This document shows, piece after piece, positions 7,996 through 16,329 of a stretch of DNA of 64,000 nt (the first letter of the stretch is position 1; each line of letters starts with the position of its first letter). The notes under the pieces are model-generated. The model saw only the letters and a list, made by a program, of their open reading frames with translations. It was not told the DNA's origin and searched no databases. The stretch comes from an uncultured Clostridia bacterium. GTDB lineage: Bacteria > Bacillota > Clostridia > Christensenellales > Aristaeellaceae. The DNA lies in assembly GCA_934663595.1 (NCBI GenBank), contig CAKUKM010000005.1:77925-141924 (forward strand), read 5' to 3'. Both the position numbers and the translations under genes were made by a program.

Positions 7996-9026
7996 GCGAA
8001 TTCCTCCCAATTCTCCGCCATATCGGCAATCATCATCGCCATCAGCCGACCCGAATCCCGAATTACCGCCGTATCCAGCGTCTCCACCGTGGTATGCATA
8101 TACCGCAGCGGAATCGAAATCAGCGCAGACGGAATGCCGCCGCGCGCAAACACGACGCTGTCCGCGTCCGTCCACGTGTAGCCCGCGCTCACGGAGGTGC
8201 TGTACGGAATATGGTATTTGTCCGCCGTTTCCTCCATCTTTCTGCCGAGCGCGCGATGAATGAACGGCCCGCGCTCGATCGTGAGCCGATCCATTTCAAA
8301 CGCCTCGAATGCGCCGGTGCCCGGGCCCTCGCCGTGGGTCACGTCGATCGCGATCGCCCAATCGGGATCCACGCCGTTCGCCGCCGCCCACGCGCCGTAG
8401 GAGCCGACCTCCTCCTGCGTGGTCGATACGAAATAGGCCTGCATGTTCACCTTCATGCGCTTGAGCTCTTCCACGGCAATCAGCATCGCGGCCACGCTCG
8501 CGCGGTCGTCCATGGTCTTTCCCGCCATGCGGCCGTTCGCCAGCGTCTGCGATTCCGCCAGCATCACGATCGGATCGCCCACGCGCACCTTTTTGCGCAC
8601 CTCGTCCGCCGAAAGGCCGATATCGATATGCATCGTATCAAAGCTCGCGGGCTTCGCCGCCTCTTCGCGGGTCAGCAGATGCGGCGCCTTTGCGCCCACC
8701 ACGCCGTAAATCGCGCCGTCGCGCGCCTGAATTTCCACCTCGAGGCCCGGCAGAATCCGCGGATCCACTCCGCCGTTTCGGTAAAAGCGAATCGCGCCGT
8801 CGTCGTCGATGTTCGTGACCACCAGGCCGATCTCGTCCTGATGCGCGCAGATGATCACCTTCGGGCCCTGCGTGCCCACGCGCGCGATCACATTCTGCAT
8901 CCTGTCGATGGAAACCTCGTCGGCAAGCGGCCGAAACTGCTCCGCAAGCCACGCGCCGATGCGCGCCTCGTTTCCAGAAACGCCCGGAATGCGCGCCGCC
9001 TCGCGCAAAAAGCGTTCGAGATTCAT
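7986..9026 (-). CDS. M42 family metallo-aminopeptidase, first of three copies
   Basis: The 346-residue protein begins MNLERFLREAARIPGVSGNE and carries ICAHQDEIGLVV, MDDRASVAAMLIA, TQEEVGSYGAWAAA, AIDVTHGEGPGTG and PLRYMHTTVE. The second ligand motif (HQDE in place of HMDE) and the DVTHGEG segment differ from the two later copies. SD GGAGGAAG precedes the ATG at 9026. It starts 14 bases after purR, so it is the second gene of the purR operon. Confidence 0.9.
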   Translation of the reverse strand: MNLERFLREAARIPGVSGNEARIGAWLAEQFRPLADEVSIDRMQNVIARVGTQGPKVIICAHQDEIGLVVTNIDDDGAIRFYRNGGVDPRILPGLEVEIQARDGAIYGVVGAKAPHLLTREEAAKPASFDTMHIDIGLSADEVRKKVRVGDPIVMLAESQTLANGRMAGKTMDDRASVAAMLIAVEELKRMKVNMQAYFVSTTQEEVGSYGAWAAANGVDPDWAIAIDVTHGEGPGTGAFEAFEMDRLTIERGPFIHRALGRKMEETADKYHIPYSTSVSAGYTWTDADSVVFARGGIPSALISIPLRYMHTTVETLDTAVIRDSGRLMAMMIADMAENWEEFAWC

Positions 9027-9040
9027 GCTGCTTCCTCCGT

Positions 9041-9862
9041 TTACATATACGTCTTCGACGGCTTCACAATCGCGCAACCCGTCTCCCGATCAAAGCCCTC
9101 CAGCACCAGCAGCGACCGCGCGCCCTCGACGCGCTTCACCACCGGCTCGGCCGTCGCGATCATTACGCCCACGCCCACGACCTCGGCCTGGAATTCCTTC
9201 ATCATATCGACCATGCCCTGCAGCGTTCCGCCGCCCTTCATGAAATCGTCGATGATCAGCGCGCGCTGACCGGGCGCAACCGCGCGGCGCGCGAGCGCCA
9301 TCGTCTCAATGCGCTCGTTTCCGCCGCCGGCGATGTAATTGATCTTCACCGCCGAGCCCTCGTAGGCGCGGCTGTCGCGGCGCGCAATCACCAGCGGCAC
9401 ATCCAGCATCCGCGCCGTCATCAGCGCGATCGGAATGCCCTTGGTTTCCATCGTCAATACGAAATGCGGCTGCCGGTCGTAATACTGCGAGGCGAGAATT
9501 TCGCCCAGCGCCTGCGCCGTCTCCGATTCCGCGCTCACATCCGAGGTATACAAAAATCCGCCCGGCAGCATGCGGCCCGGCTCGCTCAGCCGCTCCGCCA
9601 GCCGGTTCAGCACCTTCTGCGCGCGCTCCCGGCTCGGAATCGCGCGATAGCGAACTCCGCCGGCCGCGCCCGCCACCGTTTCAATTCTGCCCAGACCAAA
9701 GCGTTCGAACGATGCGCTGACCAGATCGATGTCCTCGCTGATCGTCGATTTCGCCGCGCCGAACATCTCGCAGAATTCGCCCAGCGTATGAATGCGATTG
9801 GGTGCGTCGGTCAGTATCCGCGTCATTGCACCGAGGCGCTCATTGCGCTTTACCTTATCCAT
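9041..9862 (-). CDS. purR: pur operon repressor, Bacillus type
   Basis: The 273-residue protein has an N-terminal winged-helix domain (ERLGAMTRIL, FGAAKSTISEDIDLV) and a phosphoribosyltransferase-fold domain with the PRPP loop RALIIDDFMKGGGT near residue 210. This is the architecture of Bacillus PurR, which binds PurBoxes and releases them when PRPP is high. The start at 9862 follows GGGGGAG; a much longer open frame upstream runs antisense through murC and is an artefact. It heads an operon with three M42 peptidases and is divergent from murC. PurBox-like sites before purE and purA are its likely targets. Confidence 0.94.
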   Translation of the reverse strand: MDKVKRNERLGAMTRILTDAPNRIHTLGEFCEMFGAAKSTISEDIDLVSASFERFGLGRIETVAGAAGGVRYRAIPSRERAQKVLNRLAERLSEPGRMLPGGFLYTSDVSAESETAQALGEILASQYYDRQPHFVLTMETKGIPIALMTARMLDVPLVIARRDSRAYEGSAVKINYIAGGGNERIETMALARRAVAPGQRALIIDDFMKGGGTLQGMVDMMKEFQAEVVGVGVMIATAEPVVKRVEGARSLLVLEGFDRETGCAIVKPSKTYM

Positions 9863-9883
9863 CGTTCTCCCCCTCAACCGAAT

Positions 9884-9916
9884 ATTCCGATAATAATCCT
9901 TATTATAATTCGGAAT
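9884..9916. promoter_or_regulatory. inverted repeat over the purR -10 region
   Basis: ATTCCGA (9884-9890) and TCGGAAT (9910-9916) flank an A/T-rich centre that contains a minus-strand TATAAT (9902-9907). The arms resemble half of a PurBox. It could be an autoregulatory operator of purR; this is inference. Confidence 0.35.
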
Positions 9917-10001
9917 TGTTAGTTTTGAGCGCCGATTTTGTCGAAATTTCATTTTATTTGCAACATTTAACCTTGCGTTTATTCCTTTCGCGCGGTTTTG
10001 C

Positions 10002-10030
10002 TTGCAGGAAGCGCGGTTTTCCATTATAAT
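10002..10030 (+). promoter_or_regulatory. sigma-A promoter of murC
   Basis: TTGCAG (10002-10007) and TATAAT (10025-10030) stand 17 bases apart, about 42 bases before the murC ATG. A direct repeat GCGCGGTTTT (9990-9999 and 10011-10020), 21 bases apart, surrounds the -35. Confidence 0.65.
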
Positions 10031-10072
10031 ATATAGGATAGAAGTTTTCTTCCCCAGGGAGGTTTTTCGAAT

Positions 10073-11479
10073 ATGACGGCAAGCATCTTTGATTATCGCG
10101 GCAAAAACGTGCACTTCATCGGCGTGGGCGGAAGCTCGATGTCGGGTCTTGCGGCGCTGCTCGCGCAGGAGGGCTGGATCGTGTCCGGCTCCGATCGCAC
10201 GCAATCGCACAAGACGGACGCGCTGGAAAAGAAGGGCGTTCGCATTCTGATCGGCCATGCGGCGGAAAATGTGCGGAACGCGGATGTGATCGTATTCAGC
10301 GCGGCGATCGGCGAGGACAATCCCGAGCGCGCGGAGGGCCGCCGCCTGGGTATTCCCGAAATCGAGCGCTGCGACCTGATTGGCCAGCTGATGGAGAATT
10401 CGAAATACGCCATCGGCGTTTCTGGCACGCACGGCAAAACCACGACCACCTCGATGCTCGCGCAGGCGTTTCTGACCGCCGGCGAGGACCCGACGATTCA
10501 CATCGGCGGCGAGCTGGACTTCATCGGCGGTTCGACCCGGCGCGGCGGCGGCGAGGATTTCATCGTCGAGGCCTGCGAATTCCATTCGAGCTTTCTGCAC
10601 TTCCACCCGACGATCGCGGTGGTGCTGAATATCGACGCCGACCATCTGGATTACTTCCGCGATCTGGACCACATTGAGCAGACGTTTGCCGAATACGTTT
10701 CCCTCGTTCCGGAAAACGGCTGGTGCGTCGCCTGGGGCGACGATCCGCGCGCAAAGCGCGTCTGCCGGAATGCGCATTGCCATTCGCTGACCTACGGTCT
10801 CGGCGAGGATTGCGATTTGCGCGCGATGGACGTTTCCTACGACGCGCACGGCTTTGCGAGCTTCCGCGCGGTGCTGGACGGCGAAAATCTGGGCGCATTC
10901 CACATGGGCGTGGCGAGCAAGGCGAACATGCTGGACGCGCTGGCCGTGATCGCCGTTGCACACATTCGCGGGCTGGACATGAAGAAGGTCGCGGACGCGC
11001 TTTCGCATTTCACCGGCGCGCATCGGCGCTTTGAGCTCACGAGCGTGACCGACGGCGTGCGCTGCTACACGGACTACGGCCACAATCCGGCCGAAATCAA
11101 AAACGCCATTCAGATTGCCGGCATGCAGGACCACAAGACGCTCTGGTCCGTCTGGCAGCCGCATACCTATTCGCGCACGAAGACGCTGTTCAACGAATTT
11201 CTCGAGACGTTCGGCGGCGTGGATAAGCTGCTGATTACCGATATCTGCGCCGCGCGCGAGAGCGATCCGGGCGATATCCGCTCCGAAATGCTGATTGAGC
11301 CGCTGCGCGCGCGCGGAATCGACGCGGTGCTCACGCCCACTTTCGACGATGCGGAGGCCTATCTTCGCGCGCACTGGCAGCCGGGCGATTTGATGATCAG
11401 CCACGGCTGCGGCGATATCGACCTGCTGAACGAGCAGATCGCGCAGCACGGCGACACACAGGGATTCGGAGGGAATTGA
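10073..11479 (+). CDS. murC: UDP-N-acetylmuramate--L-alanine ligase
   Basis: MurC adds L-alanine to UDP-MurNAc in the cytoplasm, the first amino acid of the peptidoglycan stem. The 468-residue protein has the N-terminal nucleotide-sugar loop HFIGVGGSSMSGLAALL, the ATP loop GVSGTHGKTTTTSMLA, the Mur central-domain motif around VLNIDADHLDYF, and C-terminal YTDYGHNPAEIKNAI. Length is normal. SD GGGAGG precedes the ATG. The stop overlaps the region of the following lipoprotein gene's ribosome binding site, so the two are probably cotranscribed. Confidence 0.95.
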   Translation: MTASIFDYRGKNVHFIGVGGSSMSGLAALLAQEGWIVSGSDRTQSHKTDALEKKGVRILIGHAAENVRNADVIVFSAAIGEDNPERAEGRRLGIPEIERCDLIGQLMENSKYAIGVSGTHGKTTTTSMLAQAFLTAGEDPTIHIGGELDFIGGSTRRGGGEDFIVEACEFHSSFLHFHPTIAVVLNIDADHLDYFRDLDHIEQTFAEYVSLVPENGWCVAWGDDPRAKRVCRNAHCHSLTYGLGEDCDLRAMDVSYDAHGFASFRAVLDGENLGAFHMGVASKANMLDALAVIAVAHIRGLDMKKVADALSHFTGAHRRFELTSVTDGVRCYTDYGHNPAEIKNAIQIAGMQDHKTLWSVWQPHTYSRTKTLFNEFLETFGGVDKLLITDICAARESDPGDIRSEMLIEPLRARGIDAVLTPTFDDAEAYLRAHWQPGDLMISHGCGDIDLLNEQIAQHGDTQGFGGN

Positions 11480-11481
11480 CC

Positions 11482-12258
11482 TTGAACAAAAGCATCAAAC
11501 TGGGCGTTGCGGGAGCGCTGCTGGTCTGTCTGCTGACCGGATGCTCGCAAAAAGCGCCGGTGGACACGGCGGCGGACGGCGATTTCGCGCCCGTTACCAC
11601 GCTTGCGCCGGGCACTATCGCGTCCGAGGGCGGCGGAGTTGCGTCCGAAAGCGGCCTGGCGGGCGGCAATTTGCCCATTGACGTGACGCTCGCGCCGGAA
11701 ACCGCGGTTCCGGAGGACGTGCCGGGCGATGCTACGCCCGAGCCCGCGGACACGCCGGAGCCGACTGCCGAGCCGTTTACGTATTCGCTGATTCCGATCT
11801 CGGATCGATCGATGGGCTTTATATTCGCCTATCCGGACGGCTGGGCGAATTTGCCCGGCAAAAACACGATCTGCTATCGCGAAATCGTGCCGGCGGGCGA
11901 GTTCCCCGCGCGCGTCGCCGTGGCGAAAAAGTCCGTGGCGCACACGCCGAAGAGCTCGAAGGTGTTTTCCGAATTCAAGAGCTTTGCCGACACAATCTCC
12001 GCACTATACGATTCAGAGACCTTTGAATATACCGACCAGAGCGATCAGGCGTATTTCATAGGCCAGAAGGCGTATGAAACCTATTATCTCGGCTATTCGG
12101 ACAATGTCGAGGTCAAGGGCTACATGATCGCCTGCGGCATCGATTACGGCTCGAACCACTATATCGTGATCTTCCATTTCTGCGCTCCCTATGAGGACTT
12201 CGACAAAATGCTGCCGATGATGAAGCAGATGCGCGACACGGTAATGTTTGTGGATTAA
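11482..12258 (+). CDS. lipoprotein of unknown function
   Basis: The 258-residue protein begins with a lipoprotein signal: Lys-containing N-region, hydrophobic LGVAGALLVCLL and lipobox LLTGC. It is followed by a long acidic Pro/Thr/Ala linker with repeated TPEPAD/TPEPTAEP elements (to about residue 95), then a compact domain resembling the PsbP/Mog1-like lipoprotein domains of Firmicutes (SDRSMGFIFAYPDGWANLPG). The start is taken as TTG at 11482, eight bases after GGAGGG; another TTG at 11476 is closer to the SD. It starts 2 bases after murC. It is probably anchored on the outer face of the membrane. Its function is unknown. Confidence 0.8.
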   Translation: MNKSIKLGVAGALLVCLLTGCSQKAPVDTAADGDFAPVTTLAPGTIASEGGGVASESGLAGGNLPIDVTLAPETAVPEDVPGDATPEPADTPEPTAEPFTYSLIPISDRSMGFIFAYPDGWANLPGKNTICYREIVPAGEFPARVAVAKKSVAHTPKSSKVFSEFKSFADTISALYDSETFEYTDQSDQAYFIGQKAYETYYLGYSDNVEVKGYMIACGIDYGSNHYIVIFHFCAPYEDFDKMLPMMKQMRDTVMFVD

Positions 12259-12282
12259 GGCGGGCAATCCACTAAAACCAAC

Positions 12283-12320
12283 GAATCCCACACCCTTTTC
12301 GGGGCGTGGGATTCTATTTC
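12283..12320 (+). terminator. intrinsic terminator after murC-lipoprotein
   Basis: A 9-bp perfect stem GAATCCCAC/GTGGGATTC with a 14-base loop is followed by TATTTC. It sits between convergent genes and may serve both. Confidence 0.75.
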
Positions 12321-12356
12321 GAATTGCGGCGTCTGTGGGCGGTGCAATCCAATCTC

Positions 12357-12806
12357 TTATATCGTCGGCTTAACGAACAGCTGGTCGATCGAGCCGTATA
12401 TTGTTTGATAATCGCCGAGTTTTATAAAACCGTATTTTTCGTACAGCCCGATTTCTCCGCTCATGACATATATTTTTTCATATCCCTGCTCGCGCGCATA
12501 GGAAACCGCGCTTTGAATCATCCGCTCCGATAATCTCCGGCCGCGGTAGGGCTCGTCCACAAACACAAATCCTATAAACGGCGTAAACGGATATTCGTCC
12601 GGCAGCTCGTCCTTTTCAACAAATGTGCAGAATCCCGCCACCCTTTCATCAACGCGGGCCGCAAAAACCCTTTCTCCTGGCTTAAAGTCGTTGCGTTTCA
12701 TCTTTTGAGCTAGATAAGGCCCCGCCTTCCACGAACATCCCTCCGCCAGACGAATGGTTTCATTCCAATACTGATGCCCCTGCGTCATGCAATGAATTTC
12801 AGTCAT
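12357..12806 (-). CDS. GNAT family N-acetyltransferase
   Basis: The 149-residue protein has the GNAT fold landmarks: GFCTFVEKDEL (strands 2-3), FIGFVFVDEPYRGRRLSERM with the acetyl-CoA pyrophosphate loop (R-x-x-R/G type, YRGRRLS), and IGLYEKYGFIKLGDYQ near the C-terminus, typical of the last strand pair. SD AGGAGAG precedes the ATG. Codon use is less G/C-rich than in neighbours. It is transcribed alone, opposite to the murC operon and downstream of the ABC importer terminator. The substrate cannot be predicted. Confidence 0.85.
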   Translation of the reverse strand: MTEIHCMTQGHQYWNETIRLAEGCSWKAGPYLAQKMKRNDFKPGERVFAARVDERVAGFCTFVEKDELPDEYPFTPFIGFVFVDEPYRGRRLSERMIQSAVSYAREQGYEKIYVMSGEIGLYEKYGFIKLGDYQTIYGSIDQLFVKPTI

Positions 12807-12868
12807 ATCTCTCCTAAGCTCCTGTTTATTGCAGCAGAATCGATATTCTCCTGAGCGAATTGCAATTC

Positions 12869-12899
12869 AAGGGGACGCTTCTCTGCGAAGCATCCCCTT
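12869..12899 (-). terminator. terminator of the ABC importer operon
   Basis: A 13-position stem AAGGGGACGCTTC/GAAGCATCCCCTT with one mismatch lies 18 bases after the last permease gene. Confidence 0.7.
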
Positions 12900-12917
12900 T
12901 CAAGCGCTTTCTCTAAA

Positions 12918-13736
12918 TCAGCCCTTGTTCGCACCGGCCATGCCGAAGCCCTTCGACATGAAATTCTGCGAAAGGATATACAGCACGATCGACGGCATCG
13001 AATAAACCACCGAATAGGCCGCCAACTGGCCGTAATTTACGTCGTGCTGACCGAAATACTGGTACAAACGCACCGACGCGGGATACTTCTCCTGCGATTG
13101 CAGCAGGATATACGGCGTAAAGAAGTTGCCCCAGCTGCCGGAGAAGGTGAAGATCGCGATCGTGCACAGTCCGGGCAGCATCAGCGGCGCGACGATGTGA
13201 ATAATGCTCTGCAGCGTATTCGCGCCGTCGACCCATGCGGCCTCCTCCAGCGCAATCGGCACCGTATCCATGAAGTTCTTCATCATCCACATGCAATACG
13301 GCAGCGACGTTGCCGACATGAACAGCACCACGCCGAAGATATTGTCCATCAGATGCAGCGTCAGGAACAGCTTGTACACCGGGATCATCACCGTGGTCAT
13401 CGGAAGGCAGGACATGAACAGGATCGTGTACATGAACGTCTTTCCGTATTTCAATTCATAGCGCGACAGCGGATAGCTCGCCAGCGCCGTGACCACCACC
13501 ACGATCACCGTCTGCCCCAATGCCAGCAGAAGGCCGACCACGAACGCGTTGCGGTTCTTTGAGGAAGCAAACACGGCCTGGTAATTGGCCAGCGTCCACG
13601 TTTCCGGCGTTTTCAGGCCCGGATTGGCGTTGGCGTCCAGCGAAGCAATCACGATCCACGCCAGCGGCAAAAGGAAGATGATCGCCATGATCGTCATGAT
13701 CGTATACGCGGTTTTCGCGCCCTTTTTCTGATACAT
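12918..13736 (-). CDS. sugar ABC importer permease, MalG type
   Basis: The 272-residue inner membrane protein has six hydrophobic segments and the cytoplasmic EAA loop EEAAWVDGANTLQSIIHIV (about residues 170-190), which docks onto the ATPase. The N-terminal YTIMTIMAIIFLLPLAWIVIAS helix and the WGNFFTPYILLQSQ region are typical of CUT1-type carbohydrate uptake permeases. It follows the first permease by 18 bases. No ATPase gene is present nearby, which is common where a shared MsmX-like ATPase serves several importers. Confidence 0.92.
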   Translation of the reverse strand: MYQKKGAKTAYTIMTIMAIIFLLPLAWIVIASLDANANPGLKTPETWTLANYQAVFASSKNRNAFVVGLLLALGQTVIVVVVTALASYPLSRYELKYGKTFMYTILFMSCLPMTTVMIPVYKLFLTLHLMDNIFGVVLFMSATSLPYCMWMMKNFMDTVPIALEEAAWVDGANTLQSIIHIVAPLMLPGLCTIAIFTFSGSWGNFFTPYILLQSQEKYPASVRLYQYFGQHDVNYGQLAAYSVVYSMPSIVLYILSQNFMSKGFGMAGANKG

Positions 13737-13754
13737 ACAGCTTCCTCCTTCCCG

Positions 13755-14666
13755 TCAGCGGTCCTTGGCGATGCGCGTGTACAGCACGCTCAGCGCCATG
13801 CCGATCATCAGAAGCACGATCGAAATCGCCGTGCCATAGCCGAGCTGGAAGCTCTTGAATGCCTGAATGTACATATAAATCGGCAGCGTCTGCGTCTTTC
13901 CGCTGGGGCCGCCGCCGGTCAGCGCGTAAATCAGGCCGAACACGCCGAGCGTCATCAGCGTAATCAGCATGGTATTGGTGAAAATCGTGGGCTTTACATG
14001 GGGAATGATAATATGCCGGAGCGTCTGGAATTTGCTCGCGCCGTCGATATACGCGCTCTCCTCGATATCGGCCGGCACGTCGTCCAGCGCCGCCTGAAAG
14101 ACCATCATCGAATACGCCGTGCCGTGCCAGAGATTGGCGAGAATTACCGTCAGCATCGGATGCTGAAACAGCCACGGCACGGGATTGCCGCCGAAGAGCA
14201 CAATGATGCGGTTCAGCGTGCCGGTTCCCTTGTTGTAAAAGAACGCATAGCTGCAAATCGCCACGACGATTCCCGGCATGACCCAGGCGCCCAGCATGAT
14301 CGAGCCGACGATTCTCCTAAACAGGCGATTGCGGTTTTTCATGAAATACGCCATCATGAAGCCCAGCAGATTCTGCCCGAGCACCGATCCGATCAGGAAC
14401 ACGAGCGTGAGCTTCACGGAATTGAACATGTCCTTATCGGAAAACAGCTTCTTGTAATTGTAGAGCCCGACGAACTGCAGATCCTTCGCAGCCGCGCCCG
14501 ACAGCGCCAGATTGGTAAACGAATAATACACCGACATCAGCATCGGCCACAGAAAGAACATCGCGAGCAGCGCCAGCGCCGGCCAAAGCAGCACCGTTCT
14601 CGAAATCACGCGCTTGATCTTCTGCGAAACAGTCAGATTCCGCTTGGAAGTGAAACCTCGATTCAT
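13755..14666 (-). CDS. sugar ABC importer permease, MalF type
   Basis: The 303-residue protein has six membrane segments and the EAA motif IEESAYIDGASKFQTLRHII. LLWPALALLAMFFLWPMLMSV is the first helix, and GGPSGKTQTLPIYMYIQAF is the conserved C-terminal loop of CUT1 MalF/UgpA-type permeases. The start at 14666 follows AAGGGGG; a longer frame upstream lacks a good SD. It pairs with the MalG-type permease and the solute-binding protein of the same operon. Confidence 0.92.
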   Translation of the reverse strand: MNRGFTSKRNLTVSQKIKRVISRTVLLWPALALLAMFFLWPMLMSVYYSFTNLALSGAAAKDLQFVGLYNYKKLFSDKDMFNSVKLTLVFLIGSVLGQNLLGFMMAYFMKNRNRLFRRIVGSIMLGAWVMPGIVVAICSYAFFYNKGTGTLNRIIVLFGGNPVPWLFQHPMLTVILANLWHGTAYSMMVFQAALDDVPADIEESAYIDGASKFQTLRHIIIPHVKPTIFTNTMLITLMTLGVFGLIYALTGGGPSGKTQTLPIYMYIQAFKSFQLGYGTAISIVLLMIGMALSVLYTRIAKDR

Positions 14667-14727
14667 GGCATTCTGCCCCCTTGCGTGGGATACGCGCTTT
14701 TGCGAGCGCACGCTTTATAAGCCAATG

Positions 14728-14759
14728 GCGGCGATCCGAGAATGCTCAGGGACCGCCGC
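14728..14759 (-). terminator. hairpin between binding protein and permeases
   Basis: GCGGCGATCC pairs with GGACCGCCGC (10 bp with one G-U) about 20 bases after the binding-protein stop. There is no strong T-run, so it probably limits read-through or protects the upstream message, giving more binding protein than permease. Confidence 0.5.
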
Positions 14760-14781
14760 GCAGGTATGGTTTTAACGGTTT

Positions 14782-16134
14782 TTACTTGGTCAGGCAGCCG
14801 CAGTCCTTCACGAAGTCCGCGCCAACCAGATCGGTCACGGACTGATCGTAGTAAGCCATCGCGTCCTCAACGGAGGAGCCGGTTACGACCTTTTCAACCG
14901 CCGTGTAAATATAGGAAGAAACGGTGGAGTAGTTCTCGTTCGCCGGACGATACGCGGTGAAGTCCAGATAGCTCGTCGCCAGCGCGATGAACGGAGTGGA
15001 GGCATAGGCCTCGACCTCGGTCATGGTGGACACGGTCGCCAGGTCGCCGCGCGCGATGATGAAATCGGTGTAGGCGATTTCCGGATCCATCAGCATGGTC
15101 GCGAACTCAAACGCCTCGTCGGGATGCGGGCAGGAAGCGGACAGCGTCAGCGCCCAGCCGCCGGACAGCGTGATGAAGCCGTCGCCGTTCTGCATGGGCA
15201 TCTTGGCAAATCCGATCTTGTCCTGATAGCCTTCCCACGGTTGGGTGCCGGTGGGCATGAATCTGGACGGATACCAGTTGCCGTTCAGGAAGATGCCGCA
15301 CTGGTCCTGCATCATGTACTCGGTCATGGTGCTGGAGGCGTTCGCGTCGATGACCTCGTACTGCTCGCCGCCGAGACCTTCCGCATACAGATCGTGGAAG
15401 AACTTCATGGAATCATAGAAGCCCTGAGAATTGATGTTCCAAATGCCGGTCGCATCGTCCACCAGGCGCTCGCCGGTGCCGTAGAAGAACATCAGGAAGG
15501 AGTTCATCGTCGTGCCCTCTGCCCCCACTGCGGATGAGGACATCCACATCGGAACCGTAATGCCGGCTTCCTTCAGCGCCTTCGCGGAGTCAATGATCTC
15601 CTGCCAGGTCGTGGGCTGCCATTCCGCGCCCAGGCCGGCCTTCTCCATGGCCGCCTTGTTGTACCACAGGCCGCGGGTATCGGTATCGGAGGGGATGCCG
15701 TACACGCTGCCGTCCGCAGCCGTTACGCCCGCGGCGGTCGCGGCGTAAATCGTGCCGTCGTTCCACTTGTCCCACTTCGCGACATAGTCGTCGAGCTTCA
15801 TGAAGTAGCCCGCCGCCACGTCGGCCTGAAGCTGGAAGGTGTCGTACAGGATGATGTCCGGAGCGGTGCTCGGATCGCCCAGCTGCAGCTGCATCTTGGT
15901 GAAGAAGTCGCCGTCCCGCACGGGCTCGGCCTGAATCTTGACCTCCACCTGATCCTTCTTGTCCCAGGCGTTCCAGGTATCCATGACCCAATTGTAGCGA
16001 TAGTCGTTCTCGCCGCGGTCGCTGCTGTCGTTGTACGCGATGGTCAGGGTGATCTTGTCGCCCTCCGCCAGCGCCATACCGGTGCATGCCAGCACCAGAA
16101 CCAACGCCATCAGCATGCAAATCAGTTTCTTCAT
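14782..16134 (-). CDS. extracellular solute-binding protein, family 1
   Basis: The 450-residue secreted protein has a signal peptide MKKLICMLMALVLVLA. Both a lipobox-like VLAC and a type I site (ALA before EGDK) are possible, so membrane anchoring is uncertain. The mature part shows family-1 sugar-binding features: APDIILYDTF, YGIPSDTDTRGLWYNKAA, GLGAEWQPTTWQEIID and the C-terminal region with PANENYSTVSSYIY. ATG at 16134 is favoured because it is 9 bases from AGGAG; the ATG at 16140 is nearer. It is the first gene of the importer operon. The ligand is presumably a carbohydrate; nothing in the operon fixes which. Confidence 0.92.
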   Translation of the reverse strand: MKKLICMLMALVLVLACTGMALAEGDKITLTIAYNDSSDRGENDYRYNWVMDTWNAWDKKDQVEVKIQAEPVRDGDFFTKMQLQLGDPSTAPDIILYDTFQLQADVAAGYFMKLDDYVAKWDKWNDGTIYAATAAGVTAADGSVYGIPSDTDTRGLWYNKAAMEKAGLGAEWQPTTWQEIIDSAKALKEAGITVPMWMSSSAVGAEGTTMNSFLMFFYGTGERLVDDATGIWNINSQGFYDSMKFFHDLYAEGLGGEQYEVIDANASSTMTEYMMQDQCGIFLNGNWYPSRFMPTGTQPWEGYQDKIGFAKMPMQNGDGFITLSGGWALTLSASCPHPDEAFEFATMLMDPEIAYTDFIIARGDLATVSTMTEVEAYASTPFIALATSYLDFTAYRPANENYSTVSSYIYTAVEKVVTGSSVEDAMAYYDQSVTDLVGADFVKDCGCLTK

Positions 16135-16162
16135 GGTCATAGGCTCCTCTCTTATTTATTAT

Positions 16163-16216
16163 GGTCTTAACCGACCATCTGCTTTTATTATACAATACAT
16201 TTGCGCGTCATGTCAA
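16163..16216 (-). promoter_or_regulatory. promoter and possible operator of the sugar importer
   Basis: On the minus strand TTGACA (16211-16216) and TATAAT (16187-16192) are 18 bases apart. Just downstream, GGTCGGTTAAGACC (16163-16176) is a short inverted repeat that could be a regulator site near the transcription start. Confidence 0.7.
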
Positions 16217-16280
16217 CTGATTTTACCTATGTTTTGACTGATTTTTTTACAATCGACCTTCCAATTACCGTTAAAATGAA

Positions 16281-16310
16281 CCGGCGATGCACTTCATTTT
16301 GCATCGCCGG
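16281..16310 (-). terminator. terminator after purB
   Basis: An 11-bp perfect stem CCGGCGATGCA/TGCATCGCCGG with an 8-base loop lies 20 bases after the purB stop and is followed on the minus strand by TTCATTTT. Confidence 0.75.
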
Positions 16311-16329
16311 AAAAATTATGAATTTTGAA

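Noticed and set aside
9863..11449. long N-terminal extension of purR
   Set aside because: The frame stays open through the divergent promoter region and antisense through murC. PurR length, SD and homologous start all place the start at 9862.
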